Source of the DNA: Streptococcus taonis
GTDB taxonomy: Bacteria > Bacillota > Bacilli > Lactobacillales > Streptococcaceae
DNA length: 59,277 nucleotides
Assembly: GCF_029948085.1 (NCBI RefSeq)
Contig: NZ_JARZZP010000001.1
Coordinates: 1,116 to 60,392, forward strand
Reading direction: 5' to 3'
The notes beneath the pieces are model-generated. The model saw only the letters and a list, made by a program, of their open reading frames with translations. It was not told where the DNA came from and ran no database searches. Each line of letters opens with the position of its first letter. The stretch's first letter is position 1. This document shows, piece after piece, positions 27,377-36,570 of this stretch. The position numbers and the translations under genes are program-made.

Positions 27377-27715
27377 TTAAATCTTTTTAACAAATTCTGA
27401 TTTTAGTTTCATAGCACCAAAGCCATCAATCTTACAGTCGATGTTGTGGTCACCCTCGACGATACGGATATTTTTAACACGTGTTCCTTGCTTAAGATCT
27501 TTCGGCGCACCTTTCACTTTCAAATCTTTGATCAAGGTTACTGTGTCTCCATCAGCCAATTTATTTCCATTAGCATCAATAGCAACAACACCATCTTCAG
27601 CTTCTGTTTGTTCTGCTGGATTCCATTCATAGGCACACTCTGGACAGACTAGCAATGCTCCGTCTTCATAGACGTATTCTGAATTACATTTTGGGCAATT
27701 TGGTAGATTGTTCAT
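27377..27715 (-). CDS. YjdM/PhnA-type zinc-ribbon protein
   Basis: 112 aa. An N-terminal zinc ribbon, [21 protein letters not shown] (two CxxC pairs), is followed by the alkylphosphonate-utilisation PhnA domain ([20 protein letters not shown], then [19 protein letters not shown]). Despite the historical name, YjdM-like proteins are not phosphonate enzymes in most hosts; function unproven. Ribosome site AAGGAG lies 5 nt upstream. Confidence 0.9.
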   Translation of the reverse strand: MNNLPNCPKCNSEYVYEDGALLVCPECAYEWNPAEQTEAEDGVVAIDANGNKLADGDTVTLIKDLKVKGAPKDLKQGTRVKNIRIVEGDHNIDCKIDGFGAMKLKSEFVKKI

Positions 27716-27811
27716 TTTATCTCCTTATAGTTGCATGATTGTTTGATTGTCAAATTTTCGTTAACAATGACTATTATACCTTAAAATTAATAATTTGACA
27801 AATTGCTAAAA

Positions 27812-27843
27812 AACCGACTCACCACTATCATGGTCAATCGGTT
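27812..27843 (-). terminator. Terminator of cmk
   Basis: AACCGATTGACCA paired with TGGTGAGTCGGTT (one mismatch) around a 6-nt loop, followed by TTTTTTAG on the minus strand, 12 nt past the cmk stop. Confidence 0.8.
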
Positions 27844-27854
27844 AAAATTTCAAA

Positions 27855-28526
27855 TTAAAAATGTTTGACTGCTTCTGATTTAATTTTTTCGACAACTTCT
27901 AAAATACTTAGTCCTGTCGTGTCCAGATAGATTGCATCATCTGCCTGCTTAAGAGGAGAAGTTTCACGATGACTATCTTTATAATCACGCGCAGCAATCT
28001 CTTCTTTCAAAGTTTCCAAATCTGTTTCGATCCCCTTTGAAAGATTTTCCTTATAACGTCGTTCTGCACGTTCATCTACTGAAGCAACAAGAAAAATCTT
28101 CAATTCAGCCTTAGGCAAGACCACTGTACCAATATCTCGACCATCCATGACGATTCCGCCTTGTTGGGCAATTTCTTGCTGGAGAGCTACCAATTTTTCA
28201 CGAATAGCTGGAATAGCTGCAAAAGCTGATACTGCATTAGTCACAGTATTTTCTCTGATTGGATGGCTAACATCTACATCACCGACATAGACAAGCTGTT
28301 CTCCATCCTCAGAACGCCCAAAACTAATCGGATATTGATCCAATAAATCAAGGAGCTGAGAGGATTCTTCTGGATTGATTTGATGCTGTAAGGCAATATA
28401 AGTTGCCGCACGATACATGGCACCTGTATCCAGATAAGTATAGCCAAAGTCCTTAGCGATAATCTTAGCTACTGTACTTTTACCACTGGATGCTGGTCCA
28501 TCAATAGCGATCTGAATTGTTTTCAT
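27855..28526 (-). CDS. cmk: Cytidylate kinase
   Basis: 223 aa. Phosphorylates CMP and dCMP. P-loop [16 protein letters not shown] at the N-terminus; [15 protein letters not shown]; substrate segment [17 protein letters not shown] near residue 125; RYKENLSKG and [20 protein letters not shown] in the lid region. AGGAG lies 6 nt before the ATG. It follows the LysM-like gene by 8 nt and is cotranscribed with it, as in other streptococci. Confidence 0.97.
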   Translation of the reverse strand: MKTIQIAIDGPASSGKSTVAKIIAKDFGYTYLDTGAMYRAATYIALQHQINPEESSQLLDLLDQYPISFGRSEDGEQLVYVGDVDVSHPIRENTVTNAVSAFAAIPAIREKLVALQQEIAQQGGIVMDGRDIGTVVLPKAELKIFLVASVDERAERRYKENLSKGIETDLETLKEEIAARDYKDSHRETSPLKQADDAIYLDTTGLSILEVVEKIKSEAVKHF

Positions 28527-28534
28527 TCTAACTC

Positions 28535-29023
28535 CTATCTTGTCTTAAGGACATCACCAGGATTTGCAAACCAAGTTCCTGAAGACATATGACCAGGGTT
28601 CAAGGCTTCAAGCTGGGCAATAGAAATGCCTGCTCTAGCTGCAATAGCTGCTTCACCTTCACCTGCAAGGACAGTAATGGTTCCCTCAGCATTTGTATGT
28701 TCCTCTGAACTACTTGAAGAAGTTGATCCTGCTTCAGAACTTGATACTTCAACTGAACTACTTGATGATGTTGAAGAAACTTCCTCTACCTTAGGCGCAG
28801 AAGAATCATGAAAATCTTTCAAGGCTGCTGTACGATCACTTCCACCAGATGACAGGTAGATTAAAACAGCAATCATACCGACAACGATAACAAAGAAAAT
28901 ACAAGCCAAAATGGTTAGAATACGGTTGGCTACCACTCCTGTTCCCTTATTTCCTCTACTTCTTCGTTCCGAACGACTTTCCTCGATGTCGTAAATATCT
29001 TCTTGCCATGGTTCCTTTTCCAT
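28535..29023 (-). CDS. LysM-like (SAG1386/EF1546 family) membrane-anchored protein
   Basis: 162 aa, type II topology. Charged cytoplasmic segment (1-30, with [11 protein letters not shown]), one transmembrane helix [20 protein letters not shown] near 35-55, a long Ser/Glu-rich linker (about 80-110), and a degenerate LysM-type C-terminal domain ([20 protein letters not shown]). Members probably bind peptidoglycan. The ATG at 29023 has AAGGAG 7 nt upstream. It is divergent from the ferredoxin gene with only 45 nt between starts, so the two promoters must overlap. Confidence 0.88.
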   Translation of the reverse strand: MEKEPWQEDIYDIEESRSERRSRGNKGTGVVANRILTILACIFFVIVVGMIAVLIYLSSGGSDRTAALKDFHDSSAPKVEEVSSTSSSSSVEVSSSEAGSTSSSSSEEHTNAEGTITVLAGEGEAAIAARAGISIAQLEALNPGHMSSGTWFANPGDVLKTR

Positions 29024-29033
29024 ACCTTACTCC

Positions 29034-29062
29034 TTGTTTTTTTTCTAATTTCTTATTACAAT
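29034..29062 (+). promoter_or_regulatory. Ferredoxin promoter, apparently leaderless
   Basis: TTGTTT (29034-29039), 17-nt spacer, TACAAT (29057-29062). Six bases later comes the ATG at 29069. There is no Shine-Dalgarno in the interval. Confidence 0.6.
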
Positions 29063-29068
29063 ATAAAT

Positions 29069-29266
29069 ATGAAAATCACACTTATACCTGAACGATGCAT
29101 TGCCTGTGGGCTATGCCAAACCTATTCTGATTTATTTGATTACCATGATAATGGTATTGTGCGTTTCTATGATGATCCTAATCTACTAGAGAGAGACGTC
29201 CCAGCTAGTGAAGAGCTACTGGAAGCTGTGAAACAGTGTCCCACTCGCGCGCTCATCAAAGATTAA
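29069..29266 (+). CDS. Ferredoxin (4Fe-4S type)
   Basis: 65 aa. Cluster ligands are CIACGLC near the N-terminus and the distant C in KQCPTRAL at the C-terminus. This is a single-cluster [4Fe-4S] ferredoxin, like Bacillus Fer. The start is the ATG at 29069, since upstream in-frame codons encode an implausible hydrophobic stretch. A predicted -10 box ends 6 nt before the ATG and no ribosome site exists, so the message is probably leaderless. Electron partner unknown. Confidence 0.9.
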   Translation: MKITLIPERCIACGLCQTYSDLFDYHDNGIVRFYDDPNLLERDVPASEELLEAVKQCPTRALIKD

Positions 29267-29371
29267 TTTGTCATCAGCGGTGATTCGATTTCCAAATCCC
29301 ACTTCCTCTAGTTTAGCATATTTTTCCAGAAAATTATAGTCTTTTGAAGGACTTATTTTTAGTAAATCTTA

Positions 29372-30301
29372 TCATGACTCACTCTGTTCTTTTATCAGAT
29401 AGAGGGGTCTTTTTTTCGTTTCCATATAAATTTTACTGATATATTTTCCGAGAATCCCAATCGTCAATAATTGGACACCACCAAGAAATAGAATGACAGC
29501 CATCAGAGAGGTCCAACCAGAAGTTGGATTGCCCAGTACGAGAGTACGGACAACTACAAACAATGTCATCACTAAAGCCAGAAAACACGACGAAAGGCCA
29601 GCAACAAAGGCTAATATTAAAGGGAAATCTGAAAAATTCACAATCCCTTCAATAGAGTAGAAAAAGAGTTGTCTAAAACTCCAACTTGTCTTACCTGCCT
29701 GCCTTTCAACATTAGGGTATTCTAAATAGTGAGTACGGAAACCAACCCAGGCAAAGAGTCCTTTGGAAAAGCGATTGTATTCTGTCAATTCTAACACTGC
29801 ATCCACAACTGATCTTCTCATCATCCGAAAATCACGGACACCCGATGGAAGGGCTACTGGGCTAATTTTTTGCATAAAACGATAAAAAAAATCTGCGCAG
29901 AAACTACGTAAAAAAGGTTCTCCTTCTCGACTGGTTCTGCGTGTTCCAACGCAGTCCAAGTCTGGATTCTGATCTAGTAGTTCCTTCATCTCAAGCAAGA
30001 GGCTTGGTGGATCCTGAAGGTCTGCATCCATAACTACCACCAAATCTCCACTTGCTTGTTGTAAACCTGCATATATGGCCGCTTCCTTCCCAAAATTTCG
30101 CGAGAAAGAGATATAATGTACTGCAGGATTTTTCTCTCGATAAATCTTTAGAACGTCCAAAGTCCTATCAGTCGACCCATCATCTACAAAAATATATTCG
30201 ATTTCTGTTCCCAAATCTGGGATCAGTACTTCAAGAGTTTGATAAAAAAGAGGAAGTACTTCCTCTTCGTTTAAACATGGGACTATGATTGAAATCATCA
30301 T
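29372..30301 (-). CDS. GtrB-like family 2 glycosyltransferase
   Basis: 309 aa. N-terminal GT-A domain: ISIIVPCLNEEEVLPLFYQ, VDDGSTDRT, and VVVMDADLQDPP with the metal-binding DxD. C-terminal part has two transmembrane helices (ILAFVAGLSSCFLALVMTLF and LMAVILFLGGVQLLTIGILG), as in polyprenyl-phosphate glucosyl or galactosyl transferases. It starts 1 nt after the galE stop with only GAAG as ribosome site (ATG at 30301 or 30298), so translation is probably coupled to galE. Partnership with an epimerase suggests a UDP-hexose donor. Confidence 0.92.
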   Translation of the reverse strand: MMISIIVPCLNEEEVLPLFYQTLEVLIPDLGTEIEYIFVDDGSTDRTLDVLKIYREKNPAVHYISFSRNFGKEAAIYAGLQQASGDLVVVMDADLQDPPSLLLEMKELLDQNPDLDCVGTRRTSREGEPFLRSFCADFFYRFMQKISPVALPSGVRDFRMMRRSVVDAVLELTEYNRFSKGLFAWVGFRTHYLEYPNVERQAGKTSWSFRQLFFYSIEGIVNFSDFPLILAFVAGLSSCFLALVMTLFVVVRTLVLGNPTSGWTSLMAVILFLGGVQLLTIGILGKYISKIYMETKKRPLYLIKEQSES

Positions 30302-30302
30302 T

Positions 30303-31322
30303 TTAGTCTTCAAATCCATTTGGATGCTTACTTTGCCAACGCCATGCATCTTCACACATTTCTGTAATACCAAGTCCTGCTTCCCATCCAAGTTCTTCCT
30401 TAGCTTTGGCTGGGTCTGAGTAACATTCTGCAATATCACCAGGACGGCGCTCCACAATACGATAAGGAATCGGGCGTCCGACTGCTTTTTCCATATTTTG
30501 GATAATTTCAAGGACAGAATAGCCTTTCCCTGTACCAAGGTTGTAAATGTTTAGTCCTGAACCTTTTTGAAGCTTCTTAAGGGCCGCAACGTGCCCTTTT
30601 GCTAAGTCAACGACGTGGATATAGTCACGAACACCTGTTCCATCTTCTGTATCGTAGTCATCTCCAAAGACCTGAACTTGTTCCAACTTACCAACTGCGA
30701 CTTGTGTAACATATGGAAGAAGGTTATTTGGAATACCGTTTGGATTTTCACCCAAATCACCGCTCTTATGCGCTCCGATTGGGTTGAAGTAGCGAAGTAA
30801 AACAACGTTCCATTCTGAATCGGCTTTATAGATATCCGTCAAGATTTCTTCAAGCATCAACTTAGTACGACCATAAGGGTTAGTAGCAGAAAGAGGGAAA
30901 TCTTCGAGGATTGGAACAGTATGCGGATCTCCATAAACTGTTGCTGAAGAGCTGAAGATGATATTCTTACAGTTTGTCTCTTCCATAACTTTCAAGAGAC
31001 TGACAGTTCCAGCAATATTGTTATCATAGTAGGCAAGTGGGATACGTGTAGATTCCCCTACAGCTTTCAAACCAGCAAAATGAATCACACCTGTTGGTTC
31101 TTCATGTTTGAAAATATCACGAAGTGTATCTGTGTCACGAATATCTGCTTCGTAGAAAGGAATTTCTACCCCAGTGATTCTTTCGACTACTTCAAGACTT
31201 TTACGACTACTGTTTACCAAATTATCGACAACAACAACTTGGTGTCCTGCTTGGACCAGTTCGATGACGGTGTGAGTTCCGATAAAACCAGCTCCACCCG
31301 TTACCAGAATTTTTTCTTGCAT
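30303..31322 (-). CDS. galE: UDP-glucose 4-epimerase
   Basis: 339 aa, standard length. It interconverts UDP-glucose and UDP-galactose with bound NAD. The N-terminal Rossmann motif is VTGGAGFIGTHTVIELVQAG; catalytic residues are in SSSATVYG and NPYGRTK (YxxxK). Substrate-side motif RYFNPIGAHKSG is present. No galK/galT neighbours; the gene is paired with a glycosyltransferase, pointing to glycan precursor supply rather than galactose catabolism. Confidence 0.96.
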   Translation of the reverse strand: MQEKILVTGGAGFIGTHTVIELVQAGHQVVVVDNLVNSSRKSLEVVERITGVEIPFYEADIRDTDTLRDIFKHEEPTGVIHFAGLKAVGESTRIPLAYYDNNIAGTVSLLKVMEETNCKNIIFSSSATVYGDPHTVPILEDFPLSATNPYGRTKLMLEEILTDIYKADSEWNVVLLRYFNPIGAHKSGDLGENPNGIPNNLLPYVTQVAVGKLEQVQVFGDDYDTEDGTGVRDYIHVVDLAKGHVAALKKLQKGSGLNIYNLGTGKGYSVLEIIQNMEKAVGRPIPYRIVERRPGDIAECYSDPAKAKEELGWEAGLGITEMCEDAWRWQSKHPNGFED

Positions 31323-31354
31323 TTTATTTCCTCAATTCTTGGATTATTTTTTTC

Positions 31355-31383
31355 ATTTTACCATTTTTGATAGGGAAAGTCAT
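31355..31383 (-). promoter_or_regulatory. galE promoter
   Basis: On the minus strand ATGACT (31378-31383), 17 nt, TAAAAT (31355-31360) with TGG before it. A stem-loop with TAGG/CCTA arms at about 31369-31393 overlaps the -35. Confidence 0.45.
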
Positions 31384-31425
31384 TTACTTTCCTAACACTA
31401 TCGTAAAATCTAAGTAAAAGATTTA

Positions 31426-32523
31426 CTATTGTTTCTTTTTAATGTATCTTTCAGTTGGATAATCTGCTGGATCCAATACTCCACTTCTTCCTTGAAGCAT
31501 TTGAGCTAGGTGATAACCGATAATAGGACCAGTCGTTAACCCTGAAGATCCTAGACCACTTGCTGTATAGACTCCTGATAAGTTTGGAACCTGTCCGAAA
31601 AATGGAGAGAAATCACTTGTATAAGCACGAATCCCCACACGTTCACCAGATGAAATTGCCTCAGCCAGGGCTGGATAAAATGGACTCGCCGCCACAACCA
31701 TTTGATCGAGCAAGGTTTCATCCACTGTCAAGTCAAATCCCATGTCATTCTCATGGGTAGCTCCTAGAGATAACTTACCTCCAGGAAATGGTATCAAATC
31801 CCACTCACCTTCCGGCATGACAACAGAATAGCTTGCCATGTCTAAATCAACCTGATAATCTCTAAGTTGACCTTTTTGAGGACGAACATCCACCTCATAG
31901 CCTAAAGGCTCCAAAATGTGTCCAAGCCAAGCTCCCGTAGATAAAATTACTTGATCAAACATTTGATTGTCTATCTGATAGCCTGATAATAAAGGAGTTA
32001 GACTAACCTCTTTCTTTACGACCTTAACCTGACTGGCCTCCAGTAAACGACCCACTAGGAGTTGCCCATCTACTCGAGCTCCTCCAGAAGCATAGAGCAA
32101 TCTCTCAAATCCCTTTAGACCAGGGAATAGGCTGCTTGCAGCAGCTTGGTCCAAAATGGCTAATTCGCCAATTAAGGGAGATTCATCTCTACGTTGCAAG
32201 GCTAAATCATAAAGTTCCTCGAGCTTGGAATCATCTTTTTTGAGAAGGAAGACTCCTGAGCGCTGGTAGAAATCAACCTTTTGACCAGTTTTTTCTAAAT
32301 CAGCTAATAAATCTACATAAAAGTCTGCTCCTAGGCGAGCCATCTTGTACCAAGCTTTGTTACGTCGTTTAGAGAACCAAGGACTGATGATTCCTGCAGC
32401 TGCCTTGGTCGCTTGTCCGTATCCATGATCAAAGACAGTTACTTCGATATCTGCTTCTTTAGAGAGATAGTAGGCAGCTGTTGCCCCTACAATTCCTGCT
32501 CCTACAATGGCAACTTTTTTCAT
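31426..32523 (-). CDS. DadA-like FAD-dependent oxidoreductase
   Basis: 365 aa. N-terminal dinucleotide fold VAIVGAGIVGATAAYYLSKE, a DAO-type body, and a C-terminal FAD-binding stretch GVYTASGLGSSGLTTGPIIG. The DAO family includes D-amino-acid dehydrogenases, glycine oxidase and sarcosine oxidase; substrate unknown here. Cytoplasmic, no signal peptide. AGAAGGTAAAG precedes the ATG. It follows the Nif3-like gene by 16 nt in one transcript. Confidence 0.88.
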   Translation of the reverse strand: MKKVAIVGAGIVGATAAYYLSKEADIEVTVFDHGYGQATKAAAGIISPWFSKRRNKAWYKMARLGADFYVDLLADLEKTGQKVDFYQRSGVFLLKKDDSKLEELYDLALQRRDESPLIGELAILDQAAASSLFPGLKGFERLLYASGGARVDGQLLVGRLLEASQVKVVKKEVSLTPLLSGYQIDNQMFDQVILSTGAWLGHILEPLGYEVDVRPQKGQLRDYQVDLDMASYSVVMPEGEWDLIPFPGGKLSLGATHENDMGFDLTVDETLLDQMVVAASPFYPALAEAISSGERVGIRAYTSDFSPFFGQVPNLSGVYTASGLGSSGLTTGPIIGYHLAQMLQGRSGVLDPADYPTERYIKKKQ

Positions 32524-32539
32524 TGTCTTTACCTTCTAA

Positions 32540-33337
32540 CTAGATATGATGGAATGGATTGGTAGAAGCCTGACTTGCGACAACTTCTAGCGACCAAGCA
32601 TTCTCTTCCTTCCATTCATTCAGAAACGTTGCAATTCTTTCAACAAAGAGAACCTCAATATAGTGGCCTGGGTCCAGAGCCAACAAGCCGTCTGACAACA
32701 TATCTTGGGCAGTGTGGTAATAGATGTCACCAGTAATGTAAAGATCTGCTCCTTTTGCTAAAGCATCAGAGTAGAAAGACTGCCCACTGCCGCCACAAAT
32801 GGCCACTCTTGAAATGGTCTTTTGCAAATCAGTCTCTTGATAATACACCATACGAAGGCTATCTAGACCAAAGACTTCCTTAACATGGTCAGCAAATTCC
32901 TTAAAGGTTTGAGGTCTAATAGTTCCAATACGGCCAATCCCACGTTCAGGACCTGTTTCCTTTAGATAAGTTGTATCCTTAATATCTAACAGTTGGCAGA
33001 ACCAATCATTAAGACCATTTTCAACGATATCAATATTAGTATGACTAACGTAGACGGCAATATCGTGCTTGATGAGATTGATGTAAATCTGATTTTGAGG
33101 ACGACTAGCTACCAAGTCCTTGATTGGACGAAAGATAGGGGCGTGCTTAACGATAATCAAATCTACTCCCTTTTCAATGGCTTCTGCAACCGTTTCTTCA
33201 CGAATATCAAGGGCAACCATGACTTTTTTAATTTCCTTGTCTAGGGTGCCAATTTGCAGGCCACGACTATCACCTTCCATAGAAAATTCTTGTGGACAAT
33301 AGGCTTCATAACGCTTAATCACTTCACTTGCTTTCAT
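32540..33337 (-). CDS. Nif3-like dinuclear metal-centre protein
   Basis: 265 aa. Nif3/YqfO family, hexameric, with metal ligands in [13 protein letters not shown] and [14 protein letters not shown] (HxxP and HTNxD) and the C-terminal block [19 protein letters not shown] with the final [12 protein letters not shown]. Structures show a two-metal site; proposed GTP cyclohydrolase-like roles are not settled. The ATG lies 14 nt inside the end of trmK with AAGGAGG upstream. Confidence 0.93.
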   Translation of the reverse strand: MKASEVIKRYEAYCPQEFSMEGDSRGLQIGTLDKEIKKVMVALDIREETVAEAIEKGVDLIIVKHAPIFRPIKDLVASRPQNQIYINLIKHDIAVYVSHTNIDIVENGLNDWFCQLLDIKDTTYLKETGPERGIGRIGTIRPQTFKEFADHVKEVFGLDSLRMVYYQETDLQKTISRVAICGGSGQSFYSDALAKGADLYITGDIYYHTAQDMLSDGLLALDPGHYIEVLFVERIATFLNEWKEENAWSLEVVASQASTNPFHHI

Positions 33338-34001
33338 GGAGCACCTCCTTGATGGCTTGAATTTTATCTGCTAGAACCTGACGTTCTTCTTGATTTTTTT
33401 CTGGAATTTGACTAAGGGCAAACTCAAGCTTAGCAGCTTCTTTTTGCCATTTTTGGATGAAGACTGGACTGACTTCTTTGGACAAGAATGGACCAAAGCG
33501 AACATCAGTGGCTGATAGATTCATTTCGCCAGCTTCTGCAACTATAATCTCGTAGAATTTTCCAGCTTCTTCTAGAATACTTTCTGCTATAATTTGAAAA
33601 CCGTGCTCTTGTAACCAAGAACGCAACTCATCTTCTCGGTTATTCGGTTGAAGAATCAATCGCTCAACAGTTGCAAGTTTGTCTAATCCGTCTTCCAAAA
33701 TCGTAGCAATCAAACGGCCACCCATTCCAGCAATAGTGATAACAGAGACCTGGTCAGCCTCTTCAAAAGCAGCCAAACCATTTGCTAGGCGAACCTGAAT
33801 TTTCTCAGTCAAACCATGACTTTCAACATTTTTGACTGCAGATTGATAGGGACCTTCTACTACCTCTCCTGCAATGGCACGCTCAATGTGACCCTTTTCA
33901 ACTAGCTCAATCGGTAAATAAGCATGGTCGCTTCCGACGTCCAATAAAACAGCTCCTTGAGGTACAAAAGAAGCTACAATTTCTAATCTCTTCGAAATCA
34001 T
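33324..34001 (-). CDS. trmK: tRNA (adenine(22)-N1)-methyltransferase
   Basis: 225 aa. SAM-dependent class I methyltransferase making m1A22 in tRNA. SAM motif [20 protein letters not shown] near residue 20, [16 protein letters not shown] near 85, and [19 protein letters not shown] near 113. The terminal third is a helical coiled-coil typical of TrmK. Ribosome site AGTGAGAG lies close to the ATG. It is followed by the overlapping Nif3-like gene, the usual Firmicutes pairing. Confidence 0.95.
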   Translation of the reverse strand: MISKRLEIVASFVPQGAVLLDVGSDHAYLPIELVEKGHIERAIAGEVVEGPYQSAVKNVESHGLTEKIQVRLANGLAAFEEADQVSVITIAGMGGRLIATILEDGLDKLATVERLILQPNNREDELRSWLQEHGFQIIAESILEEAGKFYEIIVAEAGEMNLSATDVRFGPFLSKEVSPVFIQKWQKEAAKLEFALSQIPEKNQEERQVLADKIQAIKEVLHESK

Positions 34002-34073
34002 TTTCTCTCACTTTCCAAAACTCTATTTCCCTTTATTATACCATATTTTGTCTAGCAATCCTGCACCCAAAAA

Positions 34074-34097
34074 GACCGCAATCATAGATTGCGGCCT
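34074..34097 (-). terminator. Terminator of the P-type ATPase gene
   Basis: GGCCGCAATC and GATTGCGGTC form the stem around a TAT loop on the minus strand, followed by TTTTT. Confidence 0.85.
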
Positions 34098-34101
34098 TTC
34101 T

Positions 34102-36438
34102 TTATCTTCTAGCTTGATAACGACTTGTCAGGATGAAAATCACAGTAAAGATCAGCATCATGATGCCATAGACAGGTAATGTTTGTCCTGTCAGTGTTGA
34201 AATTTCAAGTAGTTTTTGGATTCTTGGGAATAGAGCCGTTCCAAGGAAGCCACCAACCGACCAAATAATCAAGAGAATACGCCACAGACTAAATGGCAAG
34301 CAAGCTCTAACTACAGACATGAAACCAATCGATGCCAGTAGATAATACAAAAGTGTCGAAATTTCAATGGCTGACCAACCTTGACTGGTTCCAAAAATTT
34401 TAATAAATAGAACGCTAAAGACTACCATCAAGGCACTTGGTAGTGCACGGAGCATGGATTTTCTGAGAAAGTTTTGTTCGACTGGTTTGATATTTCGTTC
34501 AAAGGTCAATACGAACGGTGGGAATCCTTCCACAAACTGGTCAATCATGGTAATCTGAATCGGAATGAATGGGAAAATCAAAATCCATTCAGTACGACCC
34601 AACAATGCACTTGCAATACAGATGATTGCCAATAAGAAGGAATAGATGGTCTTAATCAAGAAAATTGGAGCAATGTGGGCAATGTTATTGACCACACGAC
34701 GACCTTCAAAGAGAATCTCAGGAACATCATTAAAGTCTGAGTTCAAGAGGACCAGATTTGCAATCTGACGAGTCGCTGGATCTCCTTCAGCCATCACGAT
34801 GGAACAGTCTGCCTCGCGGAGAGCAAGGATATCATTGACACCATCTCCTGTCATTGCAGTCGTATGACCTGCTTTTTTCAACGTTTGGATGATCAGTTTC
34901 TTTTGATGAGGAGAGACACGTCCGAAAATCGCTGTCTCCTCAGCCATAGCAATCAATTCCTCGTCCGTGATTTTCGAACAATCTACATAGCTGTGGTAAT
35001 CTGCAAAACCAGCTTTTTGAGCAATACTTGAAACCGTAACTGGATTATCACCAGAGATAATTTTCAGGCCCACTTCCTGAGAACGAAGATAGTCTAGAGT
35101 TTCAGCTGCCCCTTCTCGGATTGGATCTAGAATTTCAAGCAAAGCCAAGGCTTGAATATCAGATGGCTTTTGTGGCTTGTGGTGATCAAGTTTTTCTTGA
35201 CTGAGGGCCAGAACTAAGACACGAGATCCTCGTTCGAGAGCTTCTCTAGCCTCAGGAACTTCAGCATCCAACAACATCTCTGGTGCGCCTAGAAAAACAG
35301 TTCCAAGACCTTCCAACTCCATTGCTCCCCATTTACGATCGCTTGAAAATGGAAGATTAGAAATCATCGGATAAGTTACTTGACCTTGAAAACGTTGACG
35401 AATAGCTTGTGCTGTTGGGTTCTTATCTTCACTGTTTGCCATATAGCTAGTTAATATTTTGGCAATAGCATCCTTGTCATAAGCCTGGGTCAGAGGAAGA
35501 ACAGTCTCAACCTGCATCTTCCCTTGGGTGATGGTACCTGTCTTATCCAAGCAGAGCATATCCACGCGCGCTAGGGTTTCAACAGAGTACATCTCCTGCA
35601 CCAAGACCTTTTTCAAACCAAGCTTGATAACAGCGGTTAAAAGAGAGGTAATGGTCAAGAGGGCAATCCCCTTAGGCAACATTCCCAAAAGAGCTGTAGA
35701 GGAATTCACTACAGAAGACTTCAGTGGTAAACCTTTCAAGACCAAAGCTTCAAGCAAGAGGGCAATTCCAAATGGAATGATGATTTTCCCAGTAAAGCCT
35801 GCAAGTTGATCAAGTGATTTCATGATACGTGAGTTGATCGGTTTAACTGTCTTAGCTTCAAGCATGAGTTTGGCTGCATAGTTATCTGCTCCTACATGAT
35901 GAACTCGAGCAAAGACAGAACCACTGGCAAGAAAACTACCGGATAGCATTAAGTCTTCTACTTCTTTTTGCACCAAGTCGCTCTCGCCCGTTAACATGGC
36001 TTCATTGACTTCTGCAAAGCCTTCTAATACAATCGCATCACTTGGAATTTGATCCCCTGCAGACAAGCGAATCACATCATCCAAAACAAGCTCTTCAGGG
36101 TCTAAAGCAATTTCTTGTCCATCACGGATAGTGGTAATCTTTTCTTTATTCAGGAGATTGAGTTTATCAACCATATGCTTGGCACGTAGCTCGGTTACAA
36201 TTCCTGAAAAAGCATTAAAACAGATAACCGCAAAGAAAACCAGGTTGCTCCAGGCTTGAACAAAAGCGAGCGCTAATGCAATAGCAAAGTTTAAAGCATT
36301 GAAGAGAGTAAAGACATTTCGTTTTACAATCTGCCAAGTACTGGTACTAGCTGATGCTTTGAAATCATTGACCTGTCCCTGTTTCTGACGTTCTTTAACT
36401 TCTGATTGGCTTAAGCCTATAATTTTATTTTTATCCAT
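34102..36438 (-). CDS. Cation-translocating P-type ATPase
   Basis: 778 aa. Complete P-type pump: actuator TGES (MLTGESDLV), phosphorylation site LCLDKTGTITQG near residue 300, hinge TAMTGDGVNDILAL near 540, and about eight to ten membrane helices. It resembles the streptococcal Exp7-like pumps; the ion cannot be assigned with certainty, Ca2+ or Mg2+ being plausible from family membership. The start is ATG 36438 because the ATG at 36448-36450 lies within the predicted -10 box. The gene is divergent from plsC. Confidence 0.93.
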   Translation of the reverse strand: MDKNKIIGLSQSEVKERQKQGQVNDFKASASTSTWQIVKRNVFTLFNALNFAIALALAFVQAWSNLVFFAVICFNAFSGIVTELRAKHMVDKLNLLNKEKITTIRDGQEIALDPEELVLDDVIRLSAGDQIPSDAIVLEGFAEVNEAMLTGESDLVQKEVEDLMLSGSFLASGSVFARVHHVGADNYAAKLMLEAKTVKPINSRIMKSLDQLAGFTGKIIIPFGIALLLEALVLKGLPLKSSVVNSSTALLGMLPKGIALLTITSLLTAVIKLGLKKVLVQEMYSVETLARVDMLCLDKTGTITQGKMQVETVLPLTQAYDKDAIAKILTSYMANSEDKNPTAQAIRQRFQGQVTYPMISNLPFSSDRKWGAMELEGLGTVFLGAPEMLLDAEVPEAREALERGSRVLVLALSQEKLDHHKPQKPSDIQALALLEILDPIREGAAETLDYLRSQEVGLKIISGDNPVTVSSIAQKAGFADYHSYVDCSKITDEELIAMAEETAIFGRVSPHQKKLIIQTLKKAGHTTAMTGDGVNDILALREADCSIVMAEGDPATRQIANLVLLNSDFNDVPEILFEGRRVVNNIAHIAPIFLIKTIYSFLLAIICIASALLGRTEWILIFPFIPIQITMIDQFVEGFPPFVLTFERNIKPVEQNFLRKSMLRALPSALMVVFSVLFIKIFGTSQGWSAIEISTLLYYLLASIGFMSVVRACLPFSLWRILLIIWSVGGFLGTALFPRIQKLLEISTLTGQTLPVYGIMMLIFTVIFILTSRYQARR

Positions 36439-36445
36439 AAGTTCT

Positions 36446-36454
36446 ATCATATCA
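36446..36454 (-). promoter_or_regulatory. Extended -10 of the P-type ATPase gene, apparently leaderless
   Basis: TGATATGAT on the minus strand (hexamer 36446-36451). Seven bases later comes the ATG at 36438. There is no Shine-Dalgarno. Confidence 0.6.
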
Positions 36455-36514
36455 TTTTTTTTTGAATAATTCTAATTTCATATGAAGAGCAATTCCACCT
36501 AAACAAAAAAACAT

Positions 36515-36543
36515 TTGCTTGTCCTAGTATGATAAGGTATAAT
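36515..36543 (+). promoter_or_regulatory. plsC promoter
   Basis: TTGCTT (36515-36520), 17 nt, TATAAT (36538-36543). Predicted leader of about 20 nt with a strong AAGGAG before the ATG. Confidence 0.7.
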
Positions 36544-36570
36544 AAAAGAAAGAAAATTGAAGGAGATACC

